From NCBI GenBank assembly GCA_035967975.1, contig JAWQFQ010000015.1:1-64000 (forward strand): a stretch of DNA of 64,000 nucleotides. Reading direction: 5' to 3'. The DNA comes from Scytonema sp035967975 (lineage in GTDB: Bacteria; Cyanobacteriota; Cyanobacteriia; Cyanobacteriales; Nostocaceae). Position 1 is the stretch's first letter; each line of letters starts with the position of its first letter. A model generated the notes under the pieces. That model worked only from the letters and a program-made list of their open reading frames with translations, was not told the DNA's origin and did not search any database. The position numbers and the translations under genes are program-made. This document shows, in pieces, positions 23,508 through 33,528 of this stretch.

Positions 23508-24464
23508 TTATTGAGAAGCACTCACAAAAGATTGAGGGATTTGAGATTGTATTGATGCTGGTGTGTCATAAAGACGCACTAAAGATTTTGATATGGGACA
23601 AAAGTCAGTACCCCTTAAGAAATCACCTAAAGAAGTTCCTGTACAAGATGAATCAATATTTGGAGCACCCCGTTGAGCTATAACGTCGTCAAGATGAACA
23701 GTTCTAAAGTCAATACTGAAGCGCGTGCAACCTGATATATTAGGTACTGTTGAATGCATTTGCGCTGCTGAAAAAAGAATTATCCCCCCAACTTTTGGAA
23801 TCAGCCTCAGCTGTGGTTCTAATTCCATTAGCTCTTCTGCATGAGGTTGCTTACGCGTATCAGTTTTTATATGTTGTGCAGCATTTTTACGGCTCTGTTG
23901 GTTCCATTGAGTATAGTTGTACTCCTTTGACCCATTCTTGATAGGTTGGCTCCAGTACTGGGGGTGAAAAGCCATTGCATTCTCTGAGGTAATATCATAA
24001 ACAGGAAGCCACCAATTGATTTGGCAAGAAGGAGCAGAGTACCAAGTGTCACGATGAGGATGAAAAGCGTAAGCAATGCCAGCCGTCAGATAGCCATCAC
24101 TTGTTGCTGTTCTCAACCGAGGTACGTCAAAATAGGTTTTGCTCAGATCGCATCCCATCTCGTTCAAGATACCCTGAATGAGTTGCTTGCATTTAGGATG
24201 GTGAATAAAGGTTGGTTTGAGTGTTCTTAATATTTCAACATATTTCTCTACAGGCAAACTATGTTGTGCTTCTCTTGGATCTAGTGGAGCAAAAGCTGCC
24301 TCTGCCATTTCGCGAGCGAAGTCACAAAGGGCGATTGCATTAGAGCAGGGGGAAAAGACAAATAATTGTCCGTTGTAAAGATAACTACGTCTCACCTCGT
24401 CATTGACAGAAGAATCAAAGAAGATTGTGTTCACTTTTACCTTTCCTCTGGTCTTCAAAATCAT
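23508..24464 (-). CDS. Phytanoyl-CoA dioxygenase-like 2-oxoglutarate/Fe(II) enzyme
   Basis: The 318-aa protein has a 2-OG/Fe(II) oxygenase pattern: FHPHRDTWYSAPSCQINWWL (HxD-type ligands) and, near residue 225, ILFSAAQMHSTVPN with the distal His, then SGCTRFSIDFR (2-OG-binding Arg). It would hydroxylate an unknown substrate, perhaps a sugar or lipid made by the cluster. A GTG at 24434 preceded by AGAGGAAAGG is a better start than the listed ATG. It is flanked closely by an SDR and an RmlC-type epimerase gene. Confidence 0.78.
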   Translation of the reverse strand: MILKTRGKVKVNTIFFDSSVNDEVRRSYLYNGQLFVFSPCSNAIALCDFAREMAEAAFAPLDPREAQHSLPVEKYVEILRTLKPTFIHHPKCKQLIQGILNEMGCDLSKTYFDVPRLRTATSDGYLTAGIAYAFHPHRDTWYSAPSCQINWWLPVYDITSENAMAFHPQYWSQPIKNGSKEYNYTQWNQQSRKNAAQHIKTDTRKQPHAEELMELEPQLRLIPKVGGIILFSAAQMHSTVPNISGCTRFSIDFRTVHLDDVIAQRGAPNIDSSCTGTSLGDFLRGTDFCPISKSLVRLYDTPASIQSQIPQSFVSASQ

Positions 24465-24494
24465 TAAAAGTCTTTCGAGAGACTCTTAAAAGTT

Positions 24495-25052
24495 TTAGAC
24501 TTGTGTAGTCATTGCTATATTTTTGTGTTCAAATAAAGCCCAGCTTCTATCTTTGTCAGATATTTTGCTTACAGGAAGAGGCCATTCAATACCAAAAGCG
24601 GGATCGTCATAACGATAGCCATAGCTATACTCTGGGTTATAGAAATCACCCATTTGATACATGACCTCAGTTTCATCAGTTAGGGTTTGAAAACCGTGAG
24701 CAAACCGATCTGGAATATAAAGAGCACGACGATTTTCAGCCGTCAGTTCTATCCCAATATGCGATAGATAAGTAGGAGACTCTGGGCGCAAATCAATAAT
24801 TACATCATAAATAGCACCGTGGATACAACAAACCAATTTTGTTTCTTGAGAAGGAGGAATTTGAAAATGCATTCCTCGCAGTGTCCCTTTTCTATGGTTA
24901 AAAGATAAGTTACATTGGACAATATCTGTTTGTAGACCATGAGCTTTAAATTCCTGAGCACAAAAACTACGAGCAAAAAAGCCACGGTTATCTTGTCGCA
25001 GTTCTAAATCTAGAATAAATGCCCCTTGTAACTTAATTTCCGTGAATTTCAT
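24495..25052 (-). CDS. RmlC-type dTDP-4-dehydro-sugar 3,5-epimerase
   Basis: The 185-aa cupin has the RfbC/RmlC signatures GFFARSFCAQEF, QCNLSFNHRKGTLRGMHFQI (catalytic His region), AIYDVIIDLRPESPTY and ALYIPDRFAHGFQTL. It would epimerise C3 and/or C5 of an NDP-4-keto-6-deoxysugar. Together with the cytidylyltransferase (25826) and C-methyltransferase (26683) it points to a CDP-linked branched or deoxy sugar. Only 18 bp separate it from the PIG-L gene, so they are co-transcribed. Confidence 0.9.
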   Translation of the reverse strand: MKFTEIKLQGAFILDLELRQDNRGFFARSFCAQEFKAHGLQTDIVQCNLSFNHRKGTLRGMHFQIPPSQETKLVCCIHGAIYDVIIDLRPESPTYLSHIGIELTAENRRALYIPDRFAHGFQTLTDETEVMYQMGDFYNPEYSYGYRYDDPAFGIEWPLPVSKISDKDRSWALFEHKNIAMTTQV

Positions 25053-25070
25053 AACGAAATTTACAATTTT

Positions 25071-25724
25071 TTAAAAAACGATTTTTCTACAGTGAAATGC
25101 TTCTGCGTATTTACTAGGTGAATTAGATTCAATTCCCCGAATCCTTAGAATTGAACGGAAAGTTTCTTCCGTAAACCATTGTTTATGATTTTGAGAAGGA
25201 AACGAATCCAGAAGATACTGAATTTTTCGACGACATAATGCTTCATCTAAATGAACAAAGAAATTAGGATATCCCAAGTCGCCATCGTACTTGGGAATCT
25301 CATATTCTAGGATGAGATGATTTCTAAAGGTATTCCAGGTTAAATCAGAAATTAGGCGGTGGTCTTGGTGGCGATCGTCTCGGTAATGAGTAAAAATGAT
25401 ATCTGGTGAAAATTCTTGCTTTAATTGTTCAAAGCATTCTTTCACCTCTATTCCTTGAAAAGGCAAAAAGCCATCTCGGAAATCTTTAACGATTACCTTT
25501 TTTGTTTGTATTTCTTTTAAGAAACGATTGGCACTTGCACGTTCTTCCTCTTCTCTCTGCTCATTAGAACTGAAGACAACCCAATAAAGAATAATATTTT
25601 GGTATTTCTCAATCAGCTTTAAGATTGTTCCTCCACAGCCGATTTCAATATCATCGCAATGAGCACCCAGACAGAGAATCTTGTATTCAGATTCATCTGT
25701 TTTGTCAAAATTGACTTTCATCAT
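25071..25724 (-). CDS. PIG-L family deacetylase
   Basis: The 217-aa LmbE/PIG-L protein has the metal-binding AHCDDIEIGCGG (AHxDD) at about residues 21-32 and FTHYRDDRHQDHRL (HxxDH) at about 108-121. These enzymes remove N-acetyl or other amide groups from sugars such as GlcNAc. It lies within the sugar gene run and probably acts on a sugar nucleotide or glycan built by its neighbours. The length is normal for the family. Confidence 0.88.
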   Translation of the reverse strand: MMKVNFDKTDESEYKILCLGAHCDDIEIGCGGTILKLIEKYQNIILYWVVFSSNEQREEEERASANRFLKEIQTKKVIVKDFRDGFLPFQGIEVKECFEQLKQEFSPDIIFTHYRDDRHQDHRLISDLTWNTFRNHLILEYEIPKYDGDLGYPNFFVHLDEALCRRKIQYLLDSFPSQNHKQWFTEETFRSILRIRGIESNSPSKYAEAFHCRKIVF

Positions 25725-25825
25725 AATATAGCAATCCTATTTGATTTGTGAAAATTGTGAGACTGTAGAAACCTGCTTTTTTTTAAGACCCCAGGTTTCT
25801 CAGTTTTCACGAATGATTTAAGATG

Positions 25826-26623
25826 CTATACAAGGGATGCTTCTAACTGTTTATTTCTCCATACTTCCCAAGGTCTTTCACCACGAGTATACATATCATC
25901 TAACTGTTGTTTCTCTTTAAAGGTATCCATAACCCCGAAAAAGCCGGTGTATTGGTAGGCAAAAAGTTCTTTTCTAGCAATCAATCTTTGGAAAGGTTCG
26001 AGAACCAGTTCTTCTCCTTGGTTAATAAAGTTAAAGATTTCTTTTTTGAAGATAAAATAGCCTCCGTTAATCCAGATATCGCGTTGTTGTACATCCTTGA
26101 TATCTTTCACTAAACCTTGGTCATCTATGTCAACTAAGTGGAAGGTTTGACTCGGTCTTACACACAAAAAGCTACCGATTTTATTTCGTTGATAAAAATG
26201 TTCAATATAAGTTGGTAGATGTAAATCTGTCAGTCCATCGCTGTAGTTAGCTAGAAAGACTTCTTCTCCTTCTAAATATTCTTCAATTGCCTTAAACCTT
26301 TGACCAATACTAGCCGTTAACCCAGTATCCACAAAAGTAATATTCCAATCTTGAATATCCCGATTAAATAAATTGATATTTCCTCCATTTGATAAAGTAA
26401 AATCATTAGAAATCCATTCATTATAATTCAAGAAATAGCTCTTGATCATATCAGCCTTGTAACCAAGACACAAAATAAAATCTTTGTGTCCATAGTGGGC
26501 ATAGTACTTCATTATATGCCACAATATTGGTCGATAACCAATATTAATCATTGGTTTGGGAATGGTTTCAGAATAATCCCTTATTCTAGTTCCAAAACCA
26601 CCACAAAATAATACAACTTTCAT
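25826..26623 (-). CDS. Glucose-1-phosphate cytidylyltransferase-like enzyme (RfbF type)
   Basis: Taken from the ATG at 26623 (265 aa), which has AGAGGA about 8 bases upstream; a longer frame from 26662 adds an unsupported leader. The nucleotidyltransferase motifs are VVLFCGGFGTRIRDYSETIP followed by KPMINIGYRPILWHIM, then YSDGLTD and GGYFIFKKEIF. It would form a CDP-sugar from a hexose-1-phosphate, the entry step for CDP-deoxysugars. A typical RfbG 4,6-dehydratase is not in this window, so that step must be encoded elsewhere or differ here. Confidence 0.85.
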   Translation of the reverse strand: MKVVLFCGGFGTRIRDYSETIPKPMINIGYRPILWHIMKYYAHYGHKDFILCLGYKADMIKSYFLNYNEWISNDFTLSNGGNINLFNRDIQDWNITFVDTGLTASIGQRFKAIEEYLEGEEVFLANYSDGLTDLHLPTYIEHFYQRNKIGSFLCVRPSQTFHLVDIDDQGLVKDIKDVQQRDIWINGGYFIFKKEIFNFINQGEELVLEPFQRLIARKELFAYQYTGFFGVMDTFKEKQQLDDMYTRGERPWEVWRNKQLEASLV

Positions 26624-26682
26624 GTTTCTATCCTCTTTAATTACAATTAGAATTGGTATCAAAAATCATCAAATTTAGATAA

Positions 26683-27939
26683 CTACGTGTAAATTTTAAC
26701 TTCCGGTATGGGAACAACAAATTGACCACCCCAACTCTGAATGTATGTCATTTGCGCCATAATTTCGTCCTTCAGATTCCAAGGTAAAATTAATACGTAG
26801 TCCGGCTTAGTTTCTTGTATTTTATCCGGATGAAAAATGGGAATGTGCGTTCCTGGTAAAAATTGACCTTGTTTATAAGGGCTGCGATCTACTGTATAGT
26901 CAAGAAAATCTGTGCGGATTCCGCAGTAGTTTAAGAGGGTATTTCCTTTACCTGGAGCACCATAACCCACAATCGATTTCCCTTCGCGTTTAACTTTAAT
27001 CAAGAAATCGAGCAACCTGCGTTTGGTTTCCTTCACTTGTTCGCCAAAGGAAAGATAGTATTCTAAACGTGTCACTCCAGCAGCTTCTTCTCTAGTTTTA
27101 AGTTCTAAGACTTGCTGGCTAGTAGGTTTAGACAAGTCTTCGGTATGACGAGCATAAATTCTTAGAGAACCACCATGAGTCGGTAATTCTTCAACATCAA
27201 AGATAGTTAAACCATGAAAACCAAAAATCTTTTCTACGGTAATGAAAGAAAAATAAGAAAAGTGTTCGTGGTAAATAGTGTCAAACTGATTTCCCTCTAC
27301 TAACCACATCAGGTGTGGAAATTCCATTGTAATTACACCCTGCGGTTTAAGTAAGATTTTCAACCCTTTGACAAAATCATTGAGATGGGGAGTATGAGCG
27401 AGAACATTATTACCAATTAATAAATCAGCGCGTTTTCCTTTATTAACTTGTTCCCTAGCTGTCTCTTCTCCAAAGAATTTCACCACTGTCGGAATACCTT
27501 TTTCTGTTGCCACTTTAGCAATATTGGCAGCTGGCTCTATTCCAAGTGAAGGTATATTTTTTTCAACAAAGTATTGCAGTAAGTAACCATCATTACTAGC
27601 TATTTCCACTACCTGACTCTGGTTTGTTAATTGAAAACGTTCCACTGCTATGTCAACGTAGTTCTTAGCGTGTTGTAACCAGCTATCAGAGTAGGAGGAA
27701 AAATAAGCGTAGTCACTAAAGATATTTTCTGGACTAATATACTCTTGAAGTTGTACTAAAAAACATTTTTCGCAAACATAACTATGTAGTGGATAAAAAG
27801 GCTCCATTTCATTTAGCTGTTCCAGACTGCGATAGCTTTCACAGGGTGGAGACATTCCTAAATCCACAAATGTATGGCGTAACTCTGTTCCGCAAAATAG
27901 ACAGCTACCCCGCTTTAAATGTTTACTTTGTTGCATCAT
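26683..27939 (-). CDS. Sugar C-methyltransferase (zinc-binding, SAM-dependent)
   Basis: The 418-aa protein has three parts: an N-terminal zinc motif (CLFCG ... YVCEKCFLVQL), a class I SAM-binding domain starting VVEIASNDGYLLQYF (about 108-122), and a C-terminal domain with VGYGAPGKGNTLLNYCGI. This is the layout of NDP-4-keto-sugar C-3 methyltransferases (TylC3/NovU-like). It probably adds a branch methyl to the CDP-sugar made by the neighbouring genes. It starts the sugar block, 58 bp after the TPR-GT2 gene. Confidence 0.87.
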   Translation of the reverse strand: MMQQSKHLKRGSCLFCGTELRHTFVDLGMSPPCESYRSLEQLNEMEPFYPLHSYVCEKCFLVQLQEYISPENIFSDYAYFSSYSDSWLQHAKNYVDIAVERFQLTNQSQVVEIASNDGYLLQYFVEKNIPSLGIEPAANIAKVATEKGIPTVVKFFGEETAREQVNKGKRADLLIGNNVLAHTPHLNDFVKGLKILLKPQGVITMEFPHLMWLVEGNQFDTIYHEHFSYFSFITVEKIFGFHGLTIFDVEELPTHGGSLRIYARHTEDLSKPTSQQVLELKTREEAAGVTRLEYYLSFGEQVKETKRRLLDFLIKVKREGKSIVGYGAPGKGNTLLNYCGIRTDFLDYTVDRSPYKQGQFLPGTHIPIFHPDKIQETKPDYVLILPWNLKDEIMAQMTYIQSWGGQFVVPIPEVKIYT

Positions 27940-27997
27940 AACTTTAATAATGACTGATGACGGTTTTAACCAGTTAATTTTATGTGTATCGACCTAG

Positions 27998-29902
27998 TTA
28001 GCTCTTCATTAATCGCATCACAATCTCATCTCTTACTGGAGCTGCTTCTTTTTGGTTGAGCCATTCAAATAGCTTAGCGATCGCTTCTGAAGATTGGTCA
28101 ATTTTCAGTGCTTCTTGGATAATACAAAATGTAGCAGCTAGATTACCAGCTTTGAGAGGAATTTTTGCGTTTCTCAGACAGTAATTAAAGTTGTGTCTGC
28201 GGGCTTTTGCTGTAATTTCTGCATTATATTCAGCAGGAAGATAACTAGAGGTAATTTCGATCGCACGACGAATACGCTTAGACAAACTACCAGAAAGCCA
28301 ATTACTACACGTTTCTCGGCTCGAATGTATGCGATAACCAGTTAAAAGTCCTGGTTCGTACCAAAAATCATAAAAAGCAGCAATGCGTTTATATATTTCC
28401 CATTCGTCAATTCCTTGTAATTCAGGAGCATATCCCCCTAAATGTTCGTGAGTTGTCCGTCTAACGACTACCGTTGGTGTGACTATTAGACCACAAACGC
28501 CAATTCGCTGTAGCCAGTCCTGAGCAATACCTCTGTTGTCTCCATAGACTGAAGTTATTTCCCCAATCTCTACGCTTTCACCTTTCTCGTTGATATACTT
28601 AAAACCAGTAAAAGCAGCACCAACAGATTGCGGACAGTTCTCAAGGCTCTGTTTAAGTCGGGAATAAAAACCAGGAAAGACGCAATCATCATCGTGAAGA
28701 ATATGAACCCACTTCCCTCGACTCAAAGCAAGACCTGCATTCCCATTTCCTACAACTCCAAGGTTTTGCGGATGTCGGTAGTATTTTACTATTCCTTTAC
28801 CTATAGAATTGACCAAATCGAAAAGTGGTGGTGTACTGGCATTATCCAAGACCAGGATTTCCATGTCGTCTTCTCCCTGCCATTGTGCCAGTACGCCAGC
28901 TAAACAATCGAGAATATAATTGGTACGTTGATAGACTGGTATAATTACAGTCCAGAAAGGACCCTGAGCTTGCTCACTTAGTACGGCTGGAATAGCTGGG
29001 AAATTATAATCTCCCACAATCACTGCCCCTTGGGGAATTGGTGGTGTCACTGGTACCTCATCAGTGATATCAGCCTCTTGATAAGCTTCTACAGCTTTTC
29101 CGTAGCAAGGATTGATAAGACTTAACCCTTGTCGATAAGAACTAACCGCTTTTTGCAGCTGTTTTTGTGCTTGGTAAATTCTACCTAAGTTAAGGTAAGC
29201 TTCTCCATCATGGGGGTTAAGTTGTAGTACTTTTTCAAAGCAAGCGATCGCTTCTTCAAGTTGGTTTTGTTTTTCTAGAGCCAGTCCCAACTTATAATGA
29301 GCTTTCACTGACTCTGGCTGTAAAATAATTGCTTGCCGGAAGTAAGCAATTGCTGTTGTTGAATCCCTAGCTTCAAGTCTTGCAGTACCCAACTGCTCGT
29401 TCAAGACTGAGTAGCGAGCTTGTTGCTCTGGGGATAGTTTACCTTGGACATGAAGCGTATTGCCTAAATTTACATCTGCTTCTACGCAGTTAGGCTGAAT
29501 CTCCAGAGCTTTTTGGTAGCAGGCGATCGCCTCGTCAAACTTGCCTTGCTGTTGCAAAGTGTAACCAAGATTATTATGTATGGCTACTAAATTTGGCTGT
29601 AGAGCTAAAGCTTGGTGGTAAGCAGTTTCTGCTGCTGTTAACTGACCTTGAGCTTGTTGCAAATTTCCTAAGCTAAACCAAGCTTGGACAAACTTTGGCT
29701 CCACTTGGAGTGCTGCATTAAAAAACTTTTCAGCTTCCTGAAGCTGTCCCGCCCGCTGCGCCTGTAACCCTAATCTGTATAAAGCATCAGGATTGTCAGG
29801 CTGTGCTGCTATCATCTTATAATTTTCTTGTTCAACTTGTGCTTGATGATTGCTTTGATGCTGTTCAATCGTAGATTGGGGTGTTTCAAGAGTCGTTTTC
29901 AT
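27998..29902 (-). CDS. TPR-family 2 glycosyltransferase fusion (1)
   Basis: The 634-aa protein has an N-terminal array of about seven TPR units (residues 35-280; ALxLQPNLVAIHNNLGYTLQ type) and a C-terminal GT2 domain (about 315-540) beginning WTVIIPVYQRTNYILDCL, with the LVLDNAS motif and nucleotide-binding HDDDCVFPG. It would transfer a sugar to a protein or glycan acceptor bound by the TPRs. It shares most of its TPR block and GT domain with the next gene at 29947, indicating a duplication. There is no membrane segment, so it is cytosolic. Confidence 0.88.
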   Translation of the reverse strand: MKTTLETPQSTIEQHQSNHQAQVEQENYKMIAAQPDNPDALYRLGLQAQRAGQLQEAEKFFNAALQVEPKFVQAWFSLGNLQQAQGQLTAAETAYHQALALQPNLVAIHNNLGYTLQQQGKFDEAIACYQKALEIQPNCVEADVNLGNTLHVQGKLSPEQQARYSVLNEQLGTARLEARDSTTAIAYFRQAIILQPESVKAHYKLGLALEKQNQLEEAIACFEKVLQLNPHDGEAYLNLGRIYQAQKQLQKAVSSYRQGLSLINPCYGKAVEAYQEADITDEVPVTPPIPQGAVIVGDYNFPAIPAVLSEQAQGPFWTVIIPVYQRTNYILDCLAGVLAQWQGEDDMEILVLDNASTPPLFDLVNSIGKGIVKYYRHPQNLGVVGNGNAGLALSRGKWVHILHDDDCVFPGFYSRLKQSLENCPQSVGAAFTGFKYINEKGESVEIGEITSVYGDNRGIAQDWLQRIGVCGLIVTPTVVVRRTTHEHLGGYAPELQGIDEWEIYKRIAAFYDFWYEPGLLTGYRIHSSRETCSNWLSGSLSKRIRRAIEITSSYLPAEYNAEITAKARRHNFNYCLRNAKIPLKAGNLAATFCIIQEALKIDQSSEAIAKLFEWLNQKEAAPVRDEIVMRLMKS

Positions 29903-29946
29903 CTAATTTTCTGATAACTTAAAAAAAGTTTTTTTTACTTTCAATC

Positions 29947-31953
29947 TTAATTTGCCAAACTATCACTTAGCGGAAGCGAAATTAACTTTAAGACGATTTC
30001 ATTCCGCAATAATTCTGCTTGATCCTGTTTCAACCAAGCGAATAACTTTGTCACTGTACTAGAAGACCAATCAATTCTGAGAGCCTCCTCAAGCATACGC
30101 CATGCTCCAGCTACATTACCAGCTTGCAACGGAATTTTTGCGGATTGCAGGCAATAGTTAAAGTGAAGGTTACGGGACTTTGTTGTAACATCCGCACAAA
30201 GTTCAGATGGCAGGTAACTTTCTGAGATTTCAATCGCACGGCGGATTGATATCATCTGAGTTCCAGATAATAAAAGTTCGGTAGTCGCATTGTTAGAATG
30301 TTCGCGATAACGAGCTAAAATCCCTGGTTCATACCACCAATCATACGTAGCAGCAATGCGCTTATAAAGTTCCCAGTCGCTTGTATAGGTTAATTCAGGA
30401 TGATAAACACCCAGCCGTTCATGGGTCTCTCGACGAATAACTACCGCAGGCATATTTAATGGATTGGTGACTCCAATCTTTCGTAACCAATCCTGAGGAG
30501 CTATGCCCTTGTAATCTCCATATACTTGTTTAGAAAATATAACTTTCCCTTTATCGTTGATGTTTTCATAACCTGTAAAAGCCGCCCCTACAGAGTCTAA
30601 ACACCCCTTCAGGCTCTGCTGCAACTTTGAATAAAAACCAGTTAAAATACAGTCATCATCATGAAGTAAATGAATCCACTGTCCGCGACTCAAAGCAATT
30701 CCGGCATTCCAATTACCTGGTAAACCGAGATTCTGTGGATTTTTGTAATAGCGAACTATCCCTCGCCCAATCGAATTCACTAGCTCACATAATGATGTTT
30801 TACTAGCATCATCCATGACCAGAATTTCCATCTCTTCTTTTCCTGACCATTGTGCTAGTACGCTCGCAAGACATTCAAGTATATAGTCAGTTCGATTATA
30901 TACAGTTACCACCACACTCCAGAAAGGTCGAGGTTTTTCAGCATCAGATACGGGTGGAATAGCTGGAAATTGATAAGCACCAACAGTAACCTCTGTAAGA
31001 GAAATAGGTGGTGTTACGAATGCTTCCTGAGAATTTTCAGCACTTTGATAAGTTTCTATAGCTTGGGCATAGTGAGGATTAATTCGCTTCAACCATTCTC
31101 GAAAAGCACCTGCTGCTCGATCTAACTGTTGTTGCTGTTGATAAATCTTACCTAAGTTAAAGTATACTTCTACATAGTTAGAATTAAGTTCTAAGACCCT
31201 TTGATAGCAAACAAATGCCTCGTCTAACTCTCCTTGCTGTTGCAGCGTCACTCCTAAGTTATGATGAGCCTCTACCAAATCGGGTTGCAGGGCGATCGCT
31301 TGTCTAAAATAAGCAATACCTGTCTTCAAATCTCCTGTTTTCTTTCGGGCAACACCTAAGTTATGATTCAATTGTGCATAATAGAGTTGTTGCTCATTTG
31401 AGAGTTTACCTTGAGCGTGCAGTGTGTTCCCTAGATTCGCCTCTGCTTCTTTGAAATCAGGTTTTAACTCTAAAGCTTTTTGATAGTAGTTAATTGCTTC
31501 GTCAAATAGTCCTTGCTGTTGCAGAGCATAACCTAAGTTATTATTGATTGGTAGTGAATCTGGTTGTAAGGCTAGTGCTTGGCGGTATGCGATCGCTGCT
31601 TCCTGAAACTGCTCTTGAGCCAGACGCAAATTCCCCAAACTAAACCATATTTTCACAGAGTCAGGCTGAACTTGCAAAGCAGCGCTTAGTAACTGCTCAG
31701 ATGTCTGGAGTTGTCCTTTCTGCTGTGCTAACACACCAAGTCCATATAAAGCTTCAGGGTGGTTGCTATTTTTTTCCAGAATTCGACGATATTGTTGCTC
31801 AGCTTCCACTAGGCGATTAGCTCGTTGATATTGAACTGCGATCTGAAGGAGCTCACTCACTTCTAAGGAGTTTTTTGCGACTTGATTTTTAGGCTGAGTA
31901 GGTAACGTCTGTTTTCGTACTGATTCAGTCCCATCTTCTCTTGTGCAAGTCAT
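29947..31953 (-). CDS. TPR-family 2 glycosyltransferase fusion (2)
   Basis: The 668-aa paralog of the previous gene has TPR units over residues 35-300, followed by a GT2 domain starting FWSVVVTVYNRTDYILECLA with VMDDAS and LHDDDCILTG. The spacer GKLSxEQQxYYAQLN between TPR units is shared with both the 27998 and 34133 proteins. Acceptor unknown. The 44-bp gap to the downstream paralog suggests one transcript. The two may glycosylate related substrates. Confidence 0.88.
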   Translation of the reverse strand: MTCTREDGTESVRKQTLPTQPKNQVAKNSLEVSELLQIAVQYQRANRLVEAEQQYRRILEKNSNHPEALYGLGVLAQQKGQLQTSEQLLSAALQVQPDSVKIWFSLGNLRLAQEQFQEAAIAYRQALALQPDSLPINNNLGYALQQQGLFDEAINYYQKALELKPDFKEAEANLGNTLHAQGKLSNEQQLYYAQLNHNLGVARKKTGDLKTGIAYFRQAIALQPDLVEAHHNLGVTLQQQGELDEAFVCYQRVLELNSNYVEVYFNLGKIYQQQQQLDRAAGAFREWLKRINPHYAQAIETYQSAENSQEAFVTPPISLTEVTVGAYQFPAIPPVSDAEKPRPFWSVVVTVYNRTDYILECLASVLAQWSGKEEMEILVMDDASKTSLCELVNSIGRGIVRYYKNPQNLGLPGNWNAGIALSRGQWIHLLHDDDCILTGFYSKLQQSLKGCLDSVGAAFTGYENINDKGKVIFSKQVYGDYKGIAPQDWLRKIGVTNPLNMPAVVIRRETHERLGVYHPELTYTSDWELYKRIAATYDWWYEPGILARYREHSNNATTELLLSGTQMISIRRAIEISESYLPSELCADVTTKSRNLHFNYCLQSAKIPLQAGNVAGAWRMLEEALRIDWSSSTVTKLFAWLKQDQAELLRNEIVLKLISLPLSDSLAN

Positions 31954-32334
31954 ATGATTTATCTCCTCAAATCTTCAATTCTTAAAAGCTTTTTAAAACT
32001 CGTCTATGTTGTTCGATTAGTCATACAATAAAAAATTCAAGTTTTGTATAGACTTTTACAAATTCAGTTGTGGGGAATCATGTAAAAATAAGTTACGTAA
32101 CTTTTTAATTAGAGCGTTAAAAGTAAGTTCAATATAGTAACAAACTTTATCAATTTATTTTTTCACGACTCCTAGGGCTATTATCTGCAATCAACTTTAT
32201 GGAAGTAAAGTAGATGCAACCTTTCTTTTATTTGGGATATCTTTCACCAGTCATATGCACTGACTACTAGCAGTTCTTAAGCCAAAAATGCAATCTCAAT
32301 GAGTAGGAGGTTATTCAGATGAATTGGAAAATTC
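31954..32334. other. Intergenic region, no gene seen
   Basis: About 380 bp of AT-rich spacer between the RTX gene stop and the TPR-GT2 gene start. It should carry the promoter of the glycosyltransferase pair. No repeat, RNA or ORF is supported. Confidence 0.5.
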
Positions 32335-33528
32335 TTACACAAGAGTTATTGCTGGACTCACCTCTCCTGGAGTTGCTCCAACCACAACGGCAAGTATATC
32401 GTTCCCCAGTCCCACATTTGCAAAAATCACTGTGTCGGTAGCGGTAAAAATGCTTGCTGTTCCCAATTGATAGTTCAGACCACTCTGAAGCTGAATGATA
32501 TCGCCAGTAGTTGCATCAAAGTCCCGCTCGATTGCACCTCCTTCAACTTCTTTGCCGATAATAGCCGCATCGAAGAGAGAGAAACCTTGACCAACAGCTG
32601 AACCACCAAGATAGTAAAACTGTCCGTTACCACCGAGAACAAAACGGTCAGCGCCATCACCTCCTGTCAAGAGATCGGTCTCTCCATATCCTGGAGCTAT
32701 TCCACCTGAAAAAATAGAAGTGCTGCCTCGACCAACGCCAATGAGGACATCATCGCCAGTTCCACCACGTAGTACGTCATCATTACCACCCCCTTCGAGA
32801 ACATCATTGCCACTGCTTCCATCAAGGGTATCTTCGCCAAGGTCGCCGAATAGTAGGTCATCACCTACGTCTCCATTGAGGACATCGTTCCCATTACCTC
32901 CCTCAAGGCGATCGTTACCGCTATCACCATCAAGGGTGTCATCACCATTATCTCCAAAGAGCTGATCGTCATTTGATAATCCAAATATCTGGTCGTTGCC
33001 TTCACCACCTCGAAGAATATCTTTCCCTGTGTTCAAAAAGGTGCTGCCACTAGCTCCTTGGATCAAATCGTTACCAGTTCCTCCATCAATATAATTATTG
33101 CCACTCACACCAAAAAGCTGATCATCTCCCGCTCCGCCTAAGAGGTAATCATCACCGCTGTTTCCTCGGAGGGTATCATTACCATCACCTCCATCCAGGA
33201 AGTCATTGCCTGCACCGCCGTCGATGTAGTCATCTCCATTACCCCCAAACAAACCTAGTTCTGGTTTACCATCTCCGTTAGCATCAGTGGGAGTATCCGG
33301 AATGCCATCTCCGTTAGAATCAACAACATCACCGTCATCGTCATTACCACCAAAAAGGGTGTCGTTGCCTTCACCACCTTCTAAAATATCTCTGCCTGCA
33401 TCTCCATTTAGGAAGTCATTTCCTGCCAAACCTCGCAAGAGATCGTTACCAGATTGACCATATAGCTGATCGTCGCCGGATGTACCTTCAAGGGTATCGT
33501 TCCCATTGGTTCCACGTGTAAATACCAT
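32335..33528 (-). CDS. RTX calcium-binding repeat protein
   Basis: The 397-aa protein is almost entirely RTX nonapeptides (GGxGxDxUx), for example GNDTLEGTSGDDQLYG and GGNGDDYIDGGAGNDFLDGG, over residues 6-290. One insertion of a thrombospondin-type calcium motif (DSNGDGIPDTPTDANGDG) lies at about 85-105. The C-terminal 100 residues form the non-repeat end typical of type I secreted RTX proteins. It should bind Ca2+ outside the cell and be exported by an HlyD-type system such as the one at 38800-43546. No protease or lipase domain is present, so it is likely structural. Confidence 0.88.
   Translation of the reverse strand: MVFTRGTNGNDTLEGTSGDDQLYGQSGNDLLRGLAGNDFLNGDAGRDILEGGEGNDTLFGGNDDDGDVVDSNGDGIPDTPTDANGDGKPELGLFGGNGDDYIDGGAGNDFLDGGDGNDTLRGNSGDDYLLGGAGDDQLFGVSGNNYIDGGTGNDLIQGASGSTFLNTGKDILRGGEGNDQIFGLSNDDQLFGDNGDDTLDGDSGNDRLEGGNGNDVLNGDVGDDLLFGDLGEDTLDGSSGNDVLEGGGNDDVLRGGTGDDVLIGVGRGSTSIFSGGIAPGYGETDLLTGGDGADRFVLGGNGQFYYLGGSAVGQGFSLFDAAIIGKEVEGGAIERDFDATTGDIIQLQSGLNYQLGTASIFTATDTVIFANVGLGNDILAVVVGATPGEVSPAITLV

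Noticed and set aside
32720..32965. Plus-strand ORF rich in Pro and Ser
   Set aside because: It is the antisense shadow of RTX repeats.
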